The translations under genes were made by a program, and so were the position numbers. The notes beneath the pieces were generated by a model, which was given only the letters and a program-made list of their open reading frames with translations, was not told where the DNA came from and made no database searches. From Kitasatospora humi (GTDB lineage: Bacteria; Actinomycetota; Actinomycetes; Streptomycetales; Streptomycetaceae): DNA of 64,000 bases. Below, piece by piece: positions 8,128-16,358 of the stretch. The stretch lies in contig NZ_JAJJPA010000015.1 in the NCBI RefSeq assembly GCF_020907985.1, forward strand, positions 87,673 through 151,672, given 5' to 3'. Positions within the stretch are counted from its first letter, which is position 1; each line of letters starts with the position of its first letter.

Positions 8128-8346
8128 TCACAGGCCGTACTCCGCCATCCCGGCGACCAGTGCCCTGGCCCTGGCCGGCACCGTGATCGGCCCGCTGGGC
8201 GCACGGCCCGGCTGGGCGGCGCCCTCCAGCAGCGGCCAGAAGGCGCCGAGCCGCCGGGAGGAGTCCAGCAGGGCGTCGAGGGTGTCCGGGTCGGCCTCAC
8301 CGGGCAGCACGCCGGAGGCCTGGACGGGGGAGGGACTGGGCAGCAT
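8128..8346 (-). CDS. Small hypothetical protein (72 aa)
   Basis: A 72-residue reading frame with a well-spaced GGAGCG site eight bases ahead of its ATG. It would encode a soluble helical protein (DPDTLDALLDSSRRLGAFWPLLEGA...). I do not recognise a family. It lies 114 bases upstream of the lipoprotein gene on the same strand, and no better frame occupies this stretch. Support is limited to the ribosome site and protein-like composition. Confidence 0.45.
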   Translation of the reverse strand: MLPSPSPVQASGVLPGEADPDTLDALLDSSRRLGAFWPLLEGAAQPGRAPSGPITVPARARALVAGMAEYGL

Positions 8347-8555
8347 GGGATGCGCTCCGATCGCCGGCCGCGGCGCCGTCGCCGCGGCGTCCGGAGCCCG
8401 GGCGGGCCCCGCTGATCGCGACCCTAGGCCGCCGCCGCGGGGAGCGGCCAGCCCTACCCGCAGGTAGTCGCTCGGACGGTTGGGGCGGTACCGCCGCGCC
8501 CCGGCCGGTACCGTTAGGGGGTTGGCCAGCCGTCCCCCGATGAGGAGACCCTCCC

Positions 8556-9530
8556 GTGCGCATCGCCGTCGCCGCCTCGATCGCCACCGATCACCTGATG
8601 ACCTTCCCGGGCCGGTTCGCCGACCAGTTGGTCCCGGAGCAGCTGCACACCGTCTCGCTCTCCTTCCTGGTCGACTCGCTGGAGATCCGCCGCGGCGGGG
8701 TCGGCCCCAACATCGCCTTCGGCATGGGCCTGCTGGGCCTGCGGCCGGTCCTGGTCGGCGCGGCCGGCGCCGACTTCGCCGAGTACCGCTCCTGGCTGCA
8801 GCGGCACAACGTGGACACCGACTCGGTGCACATCTCCGAGACCCGGCACACCGCGCGCTTCATGTGCACCACCGACGAGGACCACAACCAGATCGCGTCC
8901 TTCTACACCGGTGCGATGGCCGAGGCCCGCAACATCGAGCTGCAGCCGGTCGCCGAGCGGGTCGGCGGGCTCGACCTGGTGCTGATCGGCGCCGACGACC
9001 CGCAGGCGATGGTGCGCCACACCCAGGAGTGCCGCAGCCGGGGCTACGCCTTCGCCGCCGACCCGTCGCAGCAGCTGGCCCGGCTGGAGGGCGACGACAT
9101 CCGCGAGCTGGTGGACGGCGCCGCCTACCTGTTCACCAACGAGTACGAGGCCGCGCTGATCGAGTCCAAGACCGGTTGGAGCGGCGAGGAGATCCTGGGC
9201 CGGGTCGGCACCCGGGTCACCACGCTGGGCGCCAAGGGCGTGCGGATCCAGCGCAAGGGCGAGCCGGACCTCACCGTGCCGTGCCCGCCGGAACTGGTCA
9301 AGGCCGACCCGACCGGCGTCGGCGACGGCTTCCGGGCCGGCTTCCTGGCCGGCCTCGCCTGGGGCCTGGGCCTGGAGCGGGCCGCGCAGATCGGCTGCAT
9401 GCTGGCCACCCTGGTGATCGAGACCGTCGGCACCCAGGAGTACGAGCTGCGCACCGGCCACTTCCTGGAGCGCTTCGGCGCCGCCTACGGCGAGCCGGCC
9501 GCCGCCGAACTGGCGGCCGAGCTCGGCTGA
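8556..9530 (+). CDS. PfkB-family carbohydrate/adenosine kinase
   Basis: A 324-residue ribokinase-like sugar or nucleoside kinase. The N-terminus carries the substrate-binding GGVGPNIAFGMGLLGLRPVL segment near residues 49-68. The C-terminal PfkB signature DPTGVGDGFRAGFLAGL (from about residue 250) holds the anion hole and the catalytic Asp of GVGD. Close streptomycete proteins are annotated as adenosine kinase-like or generic carbohydrate kinases. Sequence alone does not choose between adenosine and a sugar. The GTG start follows GAGGAG. The downstream cysteine desulfurase gene converges after only five bases. Confidence 0.88.
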   Translation: MRIAVAASIATDHLMTFPGRFADQLVPEQLHTVSLSFLVDSLEIRRGGVGPNIAFGMGLLGLRPVLVGAAGADFAEYRSWLQRHNVDTDSVHISETRHTARFMCTTDEDHNQIASFYTGAMAEARNIELQPVAERVGGLDLVLIGADDPQAMVRHTQECRSRGYAFAADPSQQLARLEGDDIRELVDGAAYLFTNEYEAALIESKTGWSGEEILGRVGTRVTTLGAKGVRIQRKGEPDLTVPCPPELVKADPTGVGDGFRAGFLAGLAWGLGLERAAQIGCMLATLVIETVGTQEYELRTGHFLERFGAAYGEPAAAELAAELG

Positions 9531-9535
9531 CCCCG

Positions 9536-10969
9536 TCAGCCCACCCGTCGCACCAGGTACGCGAAGCCCCGGTCCGCCCCGTAGGCGTCGGCCGGGGCTT
9601 CGCCCTCGTAGGCCTGCCCGCGCATCTCGCACCAGGCCGGGATGTCGAGGCGGGCGGCCTCGTCGTCGGCCAGTACCACCACCAGCCCGCCCACCGGCAC
9701 CTCGCCGATCCGCTTGGCCAGCTCGATCACCGGCAGCGGGCAGCGCCTGCCGAGTTGGTCCACCACGAGCGGGGCGGTGGCCGGGCCCGCCCCCGCAGGA
9801 GCCGGCAGGTCCAGGCCCAGCGGCTCGCGGACCCGGGAGACCAGCTCGGGCAGGACGGTGAGGAACCGCTCCACCTGCTCGGCGGTGGTCCCGGTCGGCA
9901 GTGAGAGCCGCACGTTGCCTTCGGTCAGTGCCCCCATCGCCGCGAGCACGTGGCTCGGGGTCAGGGTGCTCGAGGTGCAGGAGGAACCGGACGACACCGC
10001 GAAGCCGGCCCGGTCCAGCTCGCCGAGCAGCACCTCGCCGTCCACGTAGAGGCAGGAGAAGGTGACGATGTGCGGCAGCCGGCCGACCGGATCGCCGACC
10101 ACCTCCACCTCCGGCACCAGCCGCGGCACCGCGGCCCGGATCCGTTCCACCAGGGCGTGCAGCCGGGCGTTCTCGGCCGCCGCCTCGGCCTGGACGGCGC
10201 GCAGCGAGGCGGCCGCGGCCACGATCGCGGGCACGTTGACGAATCCGGGCACCCGACCGGCCTCCCGCTCGTCGGCCGGCAGCGCGGAGTTGAACCGGGT
10301 GCCCTTGCGCACCGCCAGCACCCCGACCCCGGACGGCCCGCCCCACTTGTGCGCGCTGGCCGTCAGCAGCGACCAGCCGCCCGGCACGGCCGTCCGCCCG
10401 GCGCTCTGCGCGGCGTCGACCAGCAGCGGACAGCGTTCTTCCCCGAGGGCGCCCAGCAGCTCGGCGGTCTCGGCCACCGGCTGCACCGTGCCCACCTCGT
10501 GGTTGGCCGACTGCAGCACGGCGAGTGCGGTGTCGGGCCGCACCGCGGCGGCGAAGTCGGTGGGGGAGACCCGGCCCAGCCGGTCCACCGGCACCGCGGT
10601 CACCTCCCCGCCGTCCGCCTCGAACCGCTCGGCGGTGTGCAGCACGCTCGAGTGCTCCACCGCGGAGTGCACCAGGTGACGGCCCGTCCGGCGGCGGCCG
10701 CGGAGCGCCCCCAGCATGCCGAGCTGGACGGCCTGGGTGCCGCTGGCGGTGAAGGAGACCTCGTCGGGGCGGGCGCCCAGCACCTCGGCCACGGTCTCGC
10801 GGGCCGCGTCGAGCAGCATCCGGGCCTGCCGCCCGGAGCGGTAGAGCCGGGCCGGGTCGGCCCAGCCCTCGTCCAGGGCGGCGGTCAGCGCCTGCCGGGC
10901 GACGGGGTGCAGCGGGGAGGCGGTGGCGGCGTCGAAGTAGACGTTCTCGTTGGGCGACACATCCGACAC
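9536..10969 (-). CDS. Cysteine desulfurase fused to a TusA-type sulfur carrier
   Basis: A 477-residue fusion. Residues about 1-390 are a class V aminotransferase of the NifS/IscS type. The PLP lysine lies in LLTASAHKWGGPSGVG and the sulfur-accepting cysteine in VSSGSSCTSSTLTPSHV. Residues about 398-477 are a TusA/SirA domain with the active RCPLP motif in QLGRRCPLPVIELAKRI. The desulfurase would take sulfur from cysteine as a persulfide and pass it directly to the tethered carrier, for tRNA thiolation, molybdenum cofactor or similar uses. The final acceptor is not evident from neighbours. The architecture is known from actinobacteria. Confidence 0.9.
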   Translation of the reverse strand: MSDVSPNENVYFDAATASPLHPVARQALTAALDEGWADPARLYRSGRQARMLLDAARETVAEVLGARPDEVSFTASGTQAVQLGMLGALRGRRRTGRHLVHSAVEHSSVLHTAERFEADGGEVTAVPVDRLGRVSPTDFAAAVRPDTALAVLQSANHEVGTVQPVAETAELLGALGEERCPLLVDAAQSAGRTAVPGGWSLLTASAHKWGGPSGVGVLAVRKGTRFNSALPADEREAGRVPGFVNVPAIVAAAASLRAVQAEAAAENARLHALVERIRAAVPRLVPEVEVVGDPVGRLPHIVTFSCLYVDGEVLLGELDRAGFAVSSGSSCTSSTLTPSHVLAAMGALTEGNVRLSLPTGTTAEQVERFLTVLPELVSRVREPLGLDLPAPAGAGPATAPLVVDQLGRRCPLPVIELAKRIGEVPVGGLVVVLADDEAARLDIPAWCEMRGQAYEGEAPADAYGADRGFAYLVRRVG

Positions 10970-11313
10970 GCTATCCGGCCCTCACGGCCCATCAGCCCAG
11001 CCCCGCGAGGGCGAGGAGAATGTCCGCTTCGTCCCCGCTCGACGGGCCGTCACCCGGCCGTCCCGACGCCGTCACTCGATCGGGTGTCCGGGCCCGGAAA
11101 GGCCCCGATGACCTGGGAGTCCGCACCTGCCGGGGCTGATCGGGTAGGCGGGCGGCGCGTTACCGGGACCTGCTCGTCAGGTCCACATAAGCCTGGAGTA
11201 GGGTTTGGCCCGCATAAGCATTCAAACCGTGCCCGTGGACGGGTCGCCGGGGAGGCTCACAGCAGTACTCCTGGGGGCGGCGCGCAGCGGGCGAGACTTC
11301 GGGAAGGCGCTAC
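10970..11313 (+). promoter_or_regulatory. Control region between the desulfurase fusion and ctaC
   Basis: No gene is visible in these 344 bases. A TAGGGT hexamer (11199-11204) could be the -10 of the cytochrome oxidase operon, leaving a leader of about 100 bases. It is flanked by two copies of CATAAGC (11186-11192 and 11213-11219). An inverted pair GGTTTG/CAAACC (11202-11207, 11223-11228) overlaps it. These may be operator sites, but no regulator can be named. The left part presumably holds the divergent desulfurase promoter. Confidence 0.35.
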
Positions 11314-12168
11314 GTGAGTCCCAACGGCTCCGACCGCTCGCCGCGGCGCACGATGCGGCGGAAGCTGCCTCAGGCGCTGGCACTGGGCCTCGTCATCGCG
11401 ACCGCTACCGGCTGCTCGGCCAATGACCTGCCCAGGCTTGGCCTCCCCAGCCCCGTGACCACGACTGGACATCTCGTCCTTCAGATGTGGCAGGGGTCCT
11501 GGATCGCGGCGCTGGTGGTCGGCGTACTGATGTGGGGTCTGATCCTCTGGAGCGTGATCTTCCACCGGCGCAGCCGCACCGGTATCGAGATCCCGCCGCA
11601 GACCCGCTACAACGTGCCGATCGAGGCGCTGTACACGGCGGTCCCCATCGTCATCGTCTCGGTCCTCTTCTACTTCGTCGCCCGCGACGAGGCGAAGCTG
11701 ACCTCGGTCTCGGCGAAGCCGCAGCACTACGTCAACGTGGTGGGCTTCCAGTGGAGCTGGGCCTTCAACTACGAGAACACCGAGACCCCTGACCCCAACA
11801 GCCAGGTCGCCGCGTACGACGTGGGTACTCCCGGGAACCTGCCCGTGCTCTGGCTGCCCGTCAACGAGTCGGTGCAGTTCCGGCTGACCTCCCGCGACGT
11901 GATCCACGACTTCTGGCCCGTCAACTTCCTGATGAAGATGGACGTGGTGCCGGGCGTGGTGAACCGGTTCGAGGTCACCCCGACCCAGATCGGCACCTAT
12001 GACGGCAAGTGCGCGGAGCTCTGCGGCGTGGACCACTCCCGGATGCTCTTCAAGGTGAAGGTCGTTTCGCACGACGACTACGTGAAGCACCTGCAGGACC
12101 TGCGGGCCAAGGGCCAGGCCGGCGCGGTGCCCTCGGGTATCACGAGCATGGGAAGTGAAGAGAAGTGA
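11314..12168 (+). CDS. ctaC: Cytochrome c oxidase (aa3) subunit II
   Basis: A 284-residue CtaC lipoprotein. A lipobox (ATGC, lipid-bearing C34) follows the signal segment, and two transmembrane helices span about residues 53-75 and 95-120. The periplasmic cupredoxin domain ends in the CuA site CAELCGVDHSRM, with C233, C237, H241 and M244 as copper ligands. It takes electrons from the bc1 complex and passes them to subunit I. GTG is the start. The gene overlaps ctaD by four bases (GTGA), so the two are translationally coupled. Confidence 0.97.
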   Translation: MSPNGSDRSPRRTMRRKLPQALALGLVIATATGCSANDLPRLGLPSPVTTTGHLVLQMWQGSWIAALVVGVLMWGLILWSVIFHRRSRTGIEIPPQTRYNVPIEALYTAVPIVIVSVLFYFVARDEAKLTSVSAKPQHYVNVVGFQWSWAFNYENTETPDPNSQVAAYDVGTPGNLPVLWLPVNESVQFRLTSRDVIHDFWPVNFLMKMDVVPGVVNRFEVTPTQIGTYDGKCAELCGVDHSRMLFKVKVVSHDDYVKHLQDLRAKGQAGAVPSGITSMGSEEK

Positions 12169-13934
12169 CCATCCTCAACGAACCCGCCGCAGCCGGCGGG
12201 GCTGGGGGCACCGTCGCGGCGGGGAAGGTCAAGCGCCCCCGTACGCCCGGCGCCACCATCATCAAGTGGCTGACCACCACTGACCACAAGACGATCGGCA
12301 CGCTGTACCTCGGTACCTCGTTCGCGTTCTTCCTGATCGGTGGCATCCTGGCGCTGGTGATGCGCGCCGAGCTGGCTCGTCCCGGGACCCAGATCCTGTC
12401 GAACGAGCAGTTCAACCAGGCCTTCACCATGCACGGCACGATCATGCTGCTGATGTTCGCGACCCCGCTCTTCGCGGGCTTCGCGAACTGGATCATGCCG
12501 CTGCAGATCGGCGCGCCCGATGTCGCCTTCCCGCGGCTGAACATGTTCGCCTACTGGCTCTACCTGTTCGGCTCGCTGATCGCGGTCGGCGGCTTCCTCA
12601 CCCCGCAGGGTGCGGCGGACTTCGGTTGGTTCGCCTACTCGCCGCTGTCGGACGCGGTCCGCTCGCCGGGCGTCGGCGCCGACATGTGGATCATGGGTCT
12701 GGCCTTCTCCGGCTTCGGCACCATCCTCGGTGCGGTCAACTTCATCACCACCATCATCTGCATGCGCGCCCCCGGCATGACGATGTTCCGGATGTCGATC
12801 TTCGTCTGGAACGTCCTGCTGACCGCCGTGCTGGTGCTGCTGGCCTTCCCGGTGCTCGCCGCCGCCCTGTTCGCCCTGGAGGCGGACCGCAAGTTCGGGG
12901 CGCACGTCTTCGATCCGAACAACGGTGGAGCCCTCCTGTGGCAACACCTGTTCTGGTTCTTCGGCCACCCCGAGGTGTACATCATCGCGCTGCCGTTCTT
13001 CGGCATCGTGTCGGAGATCGTGCCGGTCTTCAGCCGCAAGCCGATGTTCGGCTACTCCGGTCTGATCGCCGCGACCATCGGCATCGCCGGCCTCTCGGTG
13101 ACGGTGTGGGCGCACCACATGTACGTCACCGGCCAGGTGCTGCTGCCCTTCTTCTCCTTCATGACCTTCCTGATCGCCGTCCCGACCGGGGTGAAGTTCT
13201 TCAACTGGGTCGGCACCATGTGGAAGGGCTCGCTGAGCTTCGAGACCCCGATGCTCTGGACGGTCGGCTTCCTGGTCACCTTCCTCTTCGGTGGTCTGAC
13301 CGGTGTGCTGCTGGCCTCGCCGCCGATCGACTTCCACGTCTCGGACTCGTACTTCGTCGTCGCCCACTTCCACTACGTGGTCTTCGGCACCGTCGTCTTC
13401 GCGATGTTCGCCGGGTTCCACTTCTGGTGGCCGAAGATGACCGGCAAGATGCTGGACGAGCGCCTCGGCAAGATCACCTTCTGGACGCTGTTCATCGGCT
13501 TCCACACCACCTTCCTGGTGCAGCACTGGCTCGGCGCCGAGGGCATGCCCCGACGGTACGCCGACTACCTGGCCTCGGACGGCTTCACCACGCTGAACAC
13601 CGTCTCGACCATCGGCTCCTTCCTGCTCGGCATGTCGATCCTGCCGTTCCTCTACAACGTCTGGAAGACCGCCAAGTACGGCGAGAAGGTCGAGGTCGAC
13701 GACCCGTGGGGTTACGGCCGTTCGCTGGAGTGGGCGACCTCCTGCCCGCCGCCGCGGCACAACTTCCTCACCCTGCCGCGGATCCGCTCCGAATCCCCGG
13801 CGTTCGACCTGCACCACCCGGAGATCGCCCAGCTTGACTACCTGGAGCTGCACGGCCACACGGCCAAGCACCTGGAGGGCGTCGCTCCGGCCGAGTACGA
13901 CATGCCGGGCAAGAAGCAGGAGGGTGGTGCCTGA
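12165..13934 (+). CDS. ctaD: Cytochrome c oxidase (aa3) subunit I
   Basis: A 589-residue, twelve-helix haem-copper oxidase subunit that reduces oxygen to water and pumps protons. Haem and CuB ligands are visible: the low-spin haem His in FTMHGTIMLLMF, the CuB His and cross-linked Tyr in HPEVYIIALP, and the His pair around VAHFHYVVFG. The start is a GTG within the four-base overlap with ctaC. The C-terminal 70 residues form a cytoplasmic tail (LEWATSCPPPRHNF...) typical of actinobacterial CtaD. It shares one base with ctaF. Confidence 0.98.
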   Translation: MTILNEPAAAGGAGGTVAAGKVKRPRTPGATIIKWLTTTDHKTIGTLYLGTSFAFFLIGGILALVMRAELARPGTQILSNEQFNQAFTMHGTIMLLMFATPLFAGFANWIMPLQIGAPDVAFPRLNMFAYWLYLFGSLIAVGGFLTPQGAADFGWFAYSPLSDAVRSPGVGADMWIMGLAFSGFGTILGAVNFITTIICMRAPGMTMFRMSIFVWNVLLTAVLVLLAFPVLAAALFALEADRKFGAHVFDPNNGGALLWQHLFWFFGHPEVYIIALPFFGIVSEIVPVFSRKPMFGYSGLIAATIGIAGLSVTVWAHHMYVTGQVLLPFFSFMTFLIAVPTGVKFFNWVGTMWKGSLSFETPMLWTVGFLVTFLFGGLTGVLLASPPIDFHVSDSYFVVAHFHYVVFGTVVFAMFAGFHFWWPKMTGKMLDERLGKITFWTLFIGFHTTFLVQHWLGAEGMPRRYADYLASDGFTTLNTVSTIGSFLLGMSILPFLYNVWKTAKYGEKVEVDDPWGYGRSLEWATSCPPPRHNFLTLPRIRSESPAFDLHHPEIAQLDYLELHGHTAKHLEGVAPAEYDMPGKKQEGGA

Positions 13935-14350
13935 TGAAGGAACAGGGCAAGATCTTCGCGGGTTTCGCCGTCTTCATCCTGATCATGGCGATCGTCTACG
14001 GGGTGTGGACCGACTCGCACGACGGTCACGTCGAGGCGGCCGGCACCACGGCACTCTTCCTGGGCTTCGGCCTGTGTGCCTTCATCGGCTTCTACTTGGG
14101 CTTCACGGCCCGCCGGGTGGACCTGGGCGCGGGCGACAACCCCGAGGCCGAGGTCTCGGACGACGCCGGTGAGATGGGCTTCTTCGCCCCGCACAGCTGG
14201 CAGCCGCTCTCCCTGGCGATCGGTGGTGCGCTCGCGTTCATGGGCGTCATCTTCGGCTGGTGGCTGATGTTCTGGGCCGTCCCGATCATCCTGATCGGCC
14301 TGTACGGCTGGGTCTTCGAGTTCTACCGCGGCGAGAACCGCAACCAGTAG
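13934..14350 (+). CDS. ctaF: Actinobacterial cytochrome c oxidase subunit IV
   Basis: A 138-residue membrane protein with four predicted helices (about residues 8-25, 35-55, 85-105 and 108-128). It matches the small subunit IV found only in actinobacterial aa3 oxidases, which packs against subunit I in the bc1-aa3 supercomplex. The ATG overlaps the ctaD stop (TGATG). The third gene of the operon, it is followed by a strong terminator. Confidence 0.93.
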   Translation: MKEQGKIFAGFAVFILIMAIVYGVWTDSHDGHVEAAGTTALFLGFGLCAFIGFYLGFTARRVDLGAGDNPEAEVSDDAGEMGFFAPHSWQPLSLAIGGALAFMGVIFGWWLMFWAVPIILIGLYGWVFEFYRGENRNQ

Positions 14351-14369
14351 GCTCCGGCACCCACGCACC

Positions 14370-14399
14370 GGCGGGACCCCTCTTCGGAGGGGTCCCGCC
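14370..14399 (+). terminator. Terminator of the ctaCDF operon
   Basis: A perfect 13-bp stem (GGCGGGACCCCTC / GAGGGGTCCCGCC) closed by an extra-stable C(TTCG)G tetraloop, followed by TGTTTTGTT. It lies 20 bases after the ctaF stop. Confidence 0.92.
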
Positions 14400-14521
14400 T
14401 GTTTTGTTGCTCCGGCCGAGTACCAGATTCACCCCGGCGGGTGCAGCGGCGTGCGTCGAGCGGATCCGGGTGCGGTGATGTTCCTACGATCTGATGCGTC
14501 GTCCAACCCGAGGAGGATCCG

Positions 14522-15808
14522 GTGGACGTCAGATGGGCAGGAGACCGGGGGAGCAGCACCGGGCGGGGCCGTCACGCGACGGTCTGGCTGGTGCTCACCC
14601 CGCTGCTGGTCGGGCCGCTCGCGGCCTGCTCCGGCGGCGGCAACGGAACGACCCCGCCGCACTCGATCGACGCCGGCCGCCTGGTGCACACCTCGGCCGC
14701 GGGCGACACCGACCCGGGCAAGCCGTTCACGGTGACGGCGCAGGGCGGCGGCACCCTCACCGACGTGACGCTCAGCGGCCCGGACGGCAAGCAGGTGGCC
14801 GGCGCGCTGGACCCCGACGGCCACGGCTGGCACAGCACCACCCCGCTGCTCCCGGCGACCCACTACACCGCCCGGATCGCGGCGGCCGACGGCCGCGGCG
14901 GCCGCGGCCAGACCACCGCGGACTTCACCACCAAGGCGGCCGACAAGACGCTCACCGTGACCCTCGGCCCCGACCTGGGCCGGGACACCTACGGCGTGGG
15001 CGAGCCGCTGACCGCGGAGCTCTCCGAGCCAATCAGCGACCCCGCCGTGCGGCAGCAGGTCGAGAAGGCCCTCACGGTGACCTCCACGCCCGCGGTGACC
15101 GGCGCCTGGTACTGGGTGGACGACAAGAACCTGCACTTCCGCCCGAAGGACTACTGGCCCACCGGCGCCAAGGTGAAGCTCGAGTGGACCGGCCAGGGCC
15201 TGGAGATCGACGACCACGGGACGTACGGCGGCCCGGCCACCGATGTGGCGTTCACGGTCGGCGACCGGGTGGAGGCCGTGGTGGACGCCGCCAGCGACCA
15301 GCTCACCTTCAAGCGCAACGGCGCGGTGGTGAACACCATCCCGGTGACCACCGGCAAGCCCGGCTTCGACACCCGCAACGGCATCAAGGTGGTGCTCGGC
15401 CAGGAGCGCTCGGTGCAGATGAAGAGCGAGACCATCGGCATCGCGCAGGGCAGCAGCGAGGCCTACGACCTCAACGTGGAGTGGGCCACCCGGGTGACCT
15501 GGAGCGGCGAGTACGTGCACGCCGCCCCCTGGTCGGTGGCCTCCCAGGGCGTCGCCAACGTCAGCCACGGCTGCACCGGCATGAGCACCGACAACGCCAA
15601 GTGGTTCTACCAGAACACCCGGATCGGCGACATCGTCCAGGTGGTCAACAGCAAGGGGCGCCAGATGGAGCCGTTCGGCAACGGCTTCGGGGACTGGAAC
15701 GTGAGCTGGGACGACTGGCTGAAGGGCAGCGCCCTGGGCAAGCCGGTCAGCACCGACGCCCCGCCGGAGGCCGCGCAGGCCGCCGCCACCCTGCGTCCGC
15801 AGTTCTAG
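14522..15808 (+). CDS. L,D-transpeptidase lipoprotein
   Basis: A 428-residue exported lipoprotein (lipobox LAAC, C36) with two Ig-like domains (about residues 60-260) and a C-terminal YkuD catalytic domain. The active site is the conserved SHGCTGMS motif with nucleophile C351. Such enzymes form 3-3 crosslinks in peptidoglycan. The GTG start is preceded by GAGGAT. It ends with a Trp-rich tail (GDWNVSWDDWLKG) seen in actinobacterial Ldt enzymes. The stop codon overlaps that of the convergent GntR gene. Confidence 0.92.
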   Translation: MDVRWAGDRGSSTGRGRHATVWLVLTPLLVGPLAACSGGGNGTTPPHSIDAGRLVHTSAAGDTDPGKPFTVTAQGGGTLTDVTLSGPDGKQVAGALDPDGHGWHSTTPLLPATHYTARIAAADGRGGRGQTTADFTTKAADKTLTVTLGPDLGRDTYGVGEPLTAELSEPISDPAVRQQVEKALTVTSTPAVTGAWYWVDDKNLHFRPKDYWPTGAKVKLEWTGQGLEIDDHGTYGGPATDVAFTVGDRVEAVVDAASDQLTFKRNGAVVNTIPVTTGKPGFDTRNGIKVVLGQERSVQMKSETIGIAQGSSEAYDLNVEWATRVTWSGEYVHAAPWSVASQGVANVSHGCTGMSTDNAKWFYQNTRIGDIVQVVNSKGRQMEPFGNGFGDWNVSWDDWLKGSALGKPVSTDAPPEAAQAAATLRPQF

Positions 15809-16203
15809 GCCGACGGCTCCAGGGCCGCCCCCGGCAGGCCCCCGTAGACGAGGTCCAGCGCGCCGACCACGGCCGCCTGGGCCTCGTCGCGGTCCAGGCC
15901 CAGGCGGTGCACCCGCTCGGCGTACTCGTTGGCCGCCGTGCTGGCCAGCCGGTGCGCGGTGTCCCCCACCGCGGCCACCAGGGTGCCGCGCCGGCCGTGG
16001 GTCTCCACCACGCCGTCCGCCTCCAGCTCCCGGTAGGCACGGGCCACCGTGTTGGCCGCCAGGCCCAGTTGCTCGGCCAGCGCCCGCACGGTCGGCAACT
16101 TCAGCCCGGCCGGCAGGGCGCCGGCCCTGGCCTGCTCGGCGATCTGCGCGCGCAGCTGCTCGTAGGGGGGAGTGGGGCCGGCGTGGTCGATGCTCAGCTG
16201 CAC
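15805..16203 (-). CDS. GntR family transcriptional regulator (short, YtrA-like)
   Basis: A 132-residue regulator. The winged helix (residues about 8-75) contains PPYEQLRAQIAEQ, KLPTVRALAEQLGLAANTVARAYRELEADG and a GTLVA wing, standard for GntR. The C-terminal part is only about 55 residues and helical, as in the YtrA subfamily, which usually controls membrane transport genes. No ABC transporter lies next to it, so its target is not evident. It is the last gene before the qcr terminator region, and its stop codon overlaps that of the convergent transpeptidase gene. Confidence 0.87.
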   Translation of the reverse strand: MQLSIDHAGPTPPYEQLRAQIAEQARAGALPAGLKLPTVRALAEQLGLAANTVARAYRELEADGVVETHGRRGTLVAAVGDTAHRLASTAANEYAERVHRLGLDRDEAQAAVVGALDLVYGGLPGAALEPSA

Positions 16204-16282
16204 TTGCTGCGGCTCCTTCTGCGGGGGGCTGACGAGGCGTCACCATATTGTGCACCCGCGACCGGGCGGCCCGGATATGCCA

Positions 16283-16318
16283 AGGGCCCCTGCCCGGCGG
16301 ATGCCGGGCAGGGGCCCT
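16283..16318 (-). terminator. Terminator of the ctaE-qcrCAB operon
   Basis: A perfect 16-bp stem beginning AGGGCCCCTGCCCGGC with a GGAT loop, 40 bases downstream of the qcrB stop when read on the minus strand. It insulates the respiratory operon from the GntR gene that follows. Confidence 0.85.
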
Positions 16319-16358
16319 CAGGTGGCTGACGCGCTGTGCTCTCTACCGAGAGCGGAGA

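Noticed and set aside
8514..10346. A 610-codon open frame on the minus strand near the PfkB kinase
   Set aside because: It is antisense to the kinase and out of phase with the desulfurase fusion. Its Arg/Gly/Ala composition is typical of high-GC shadow frames.
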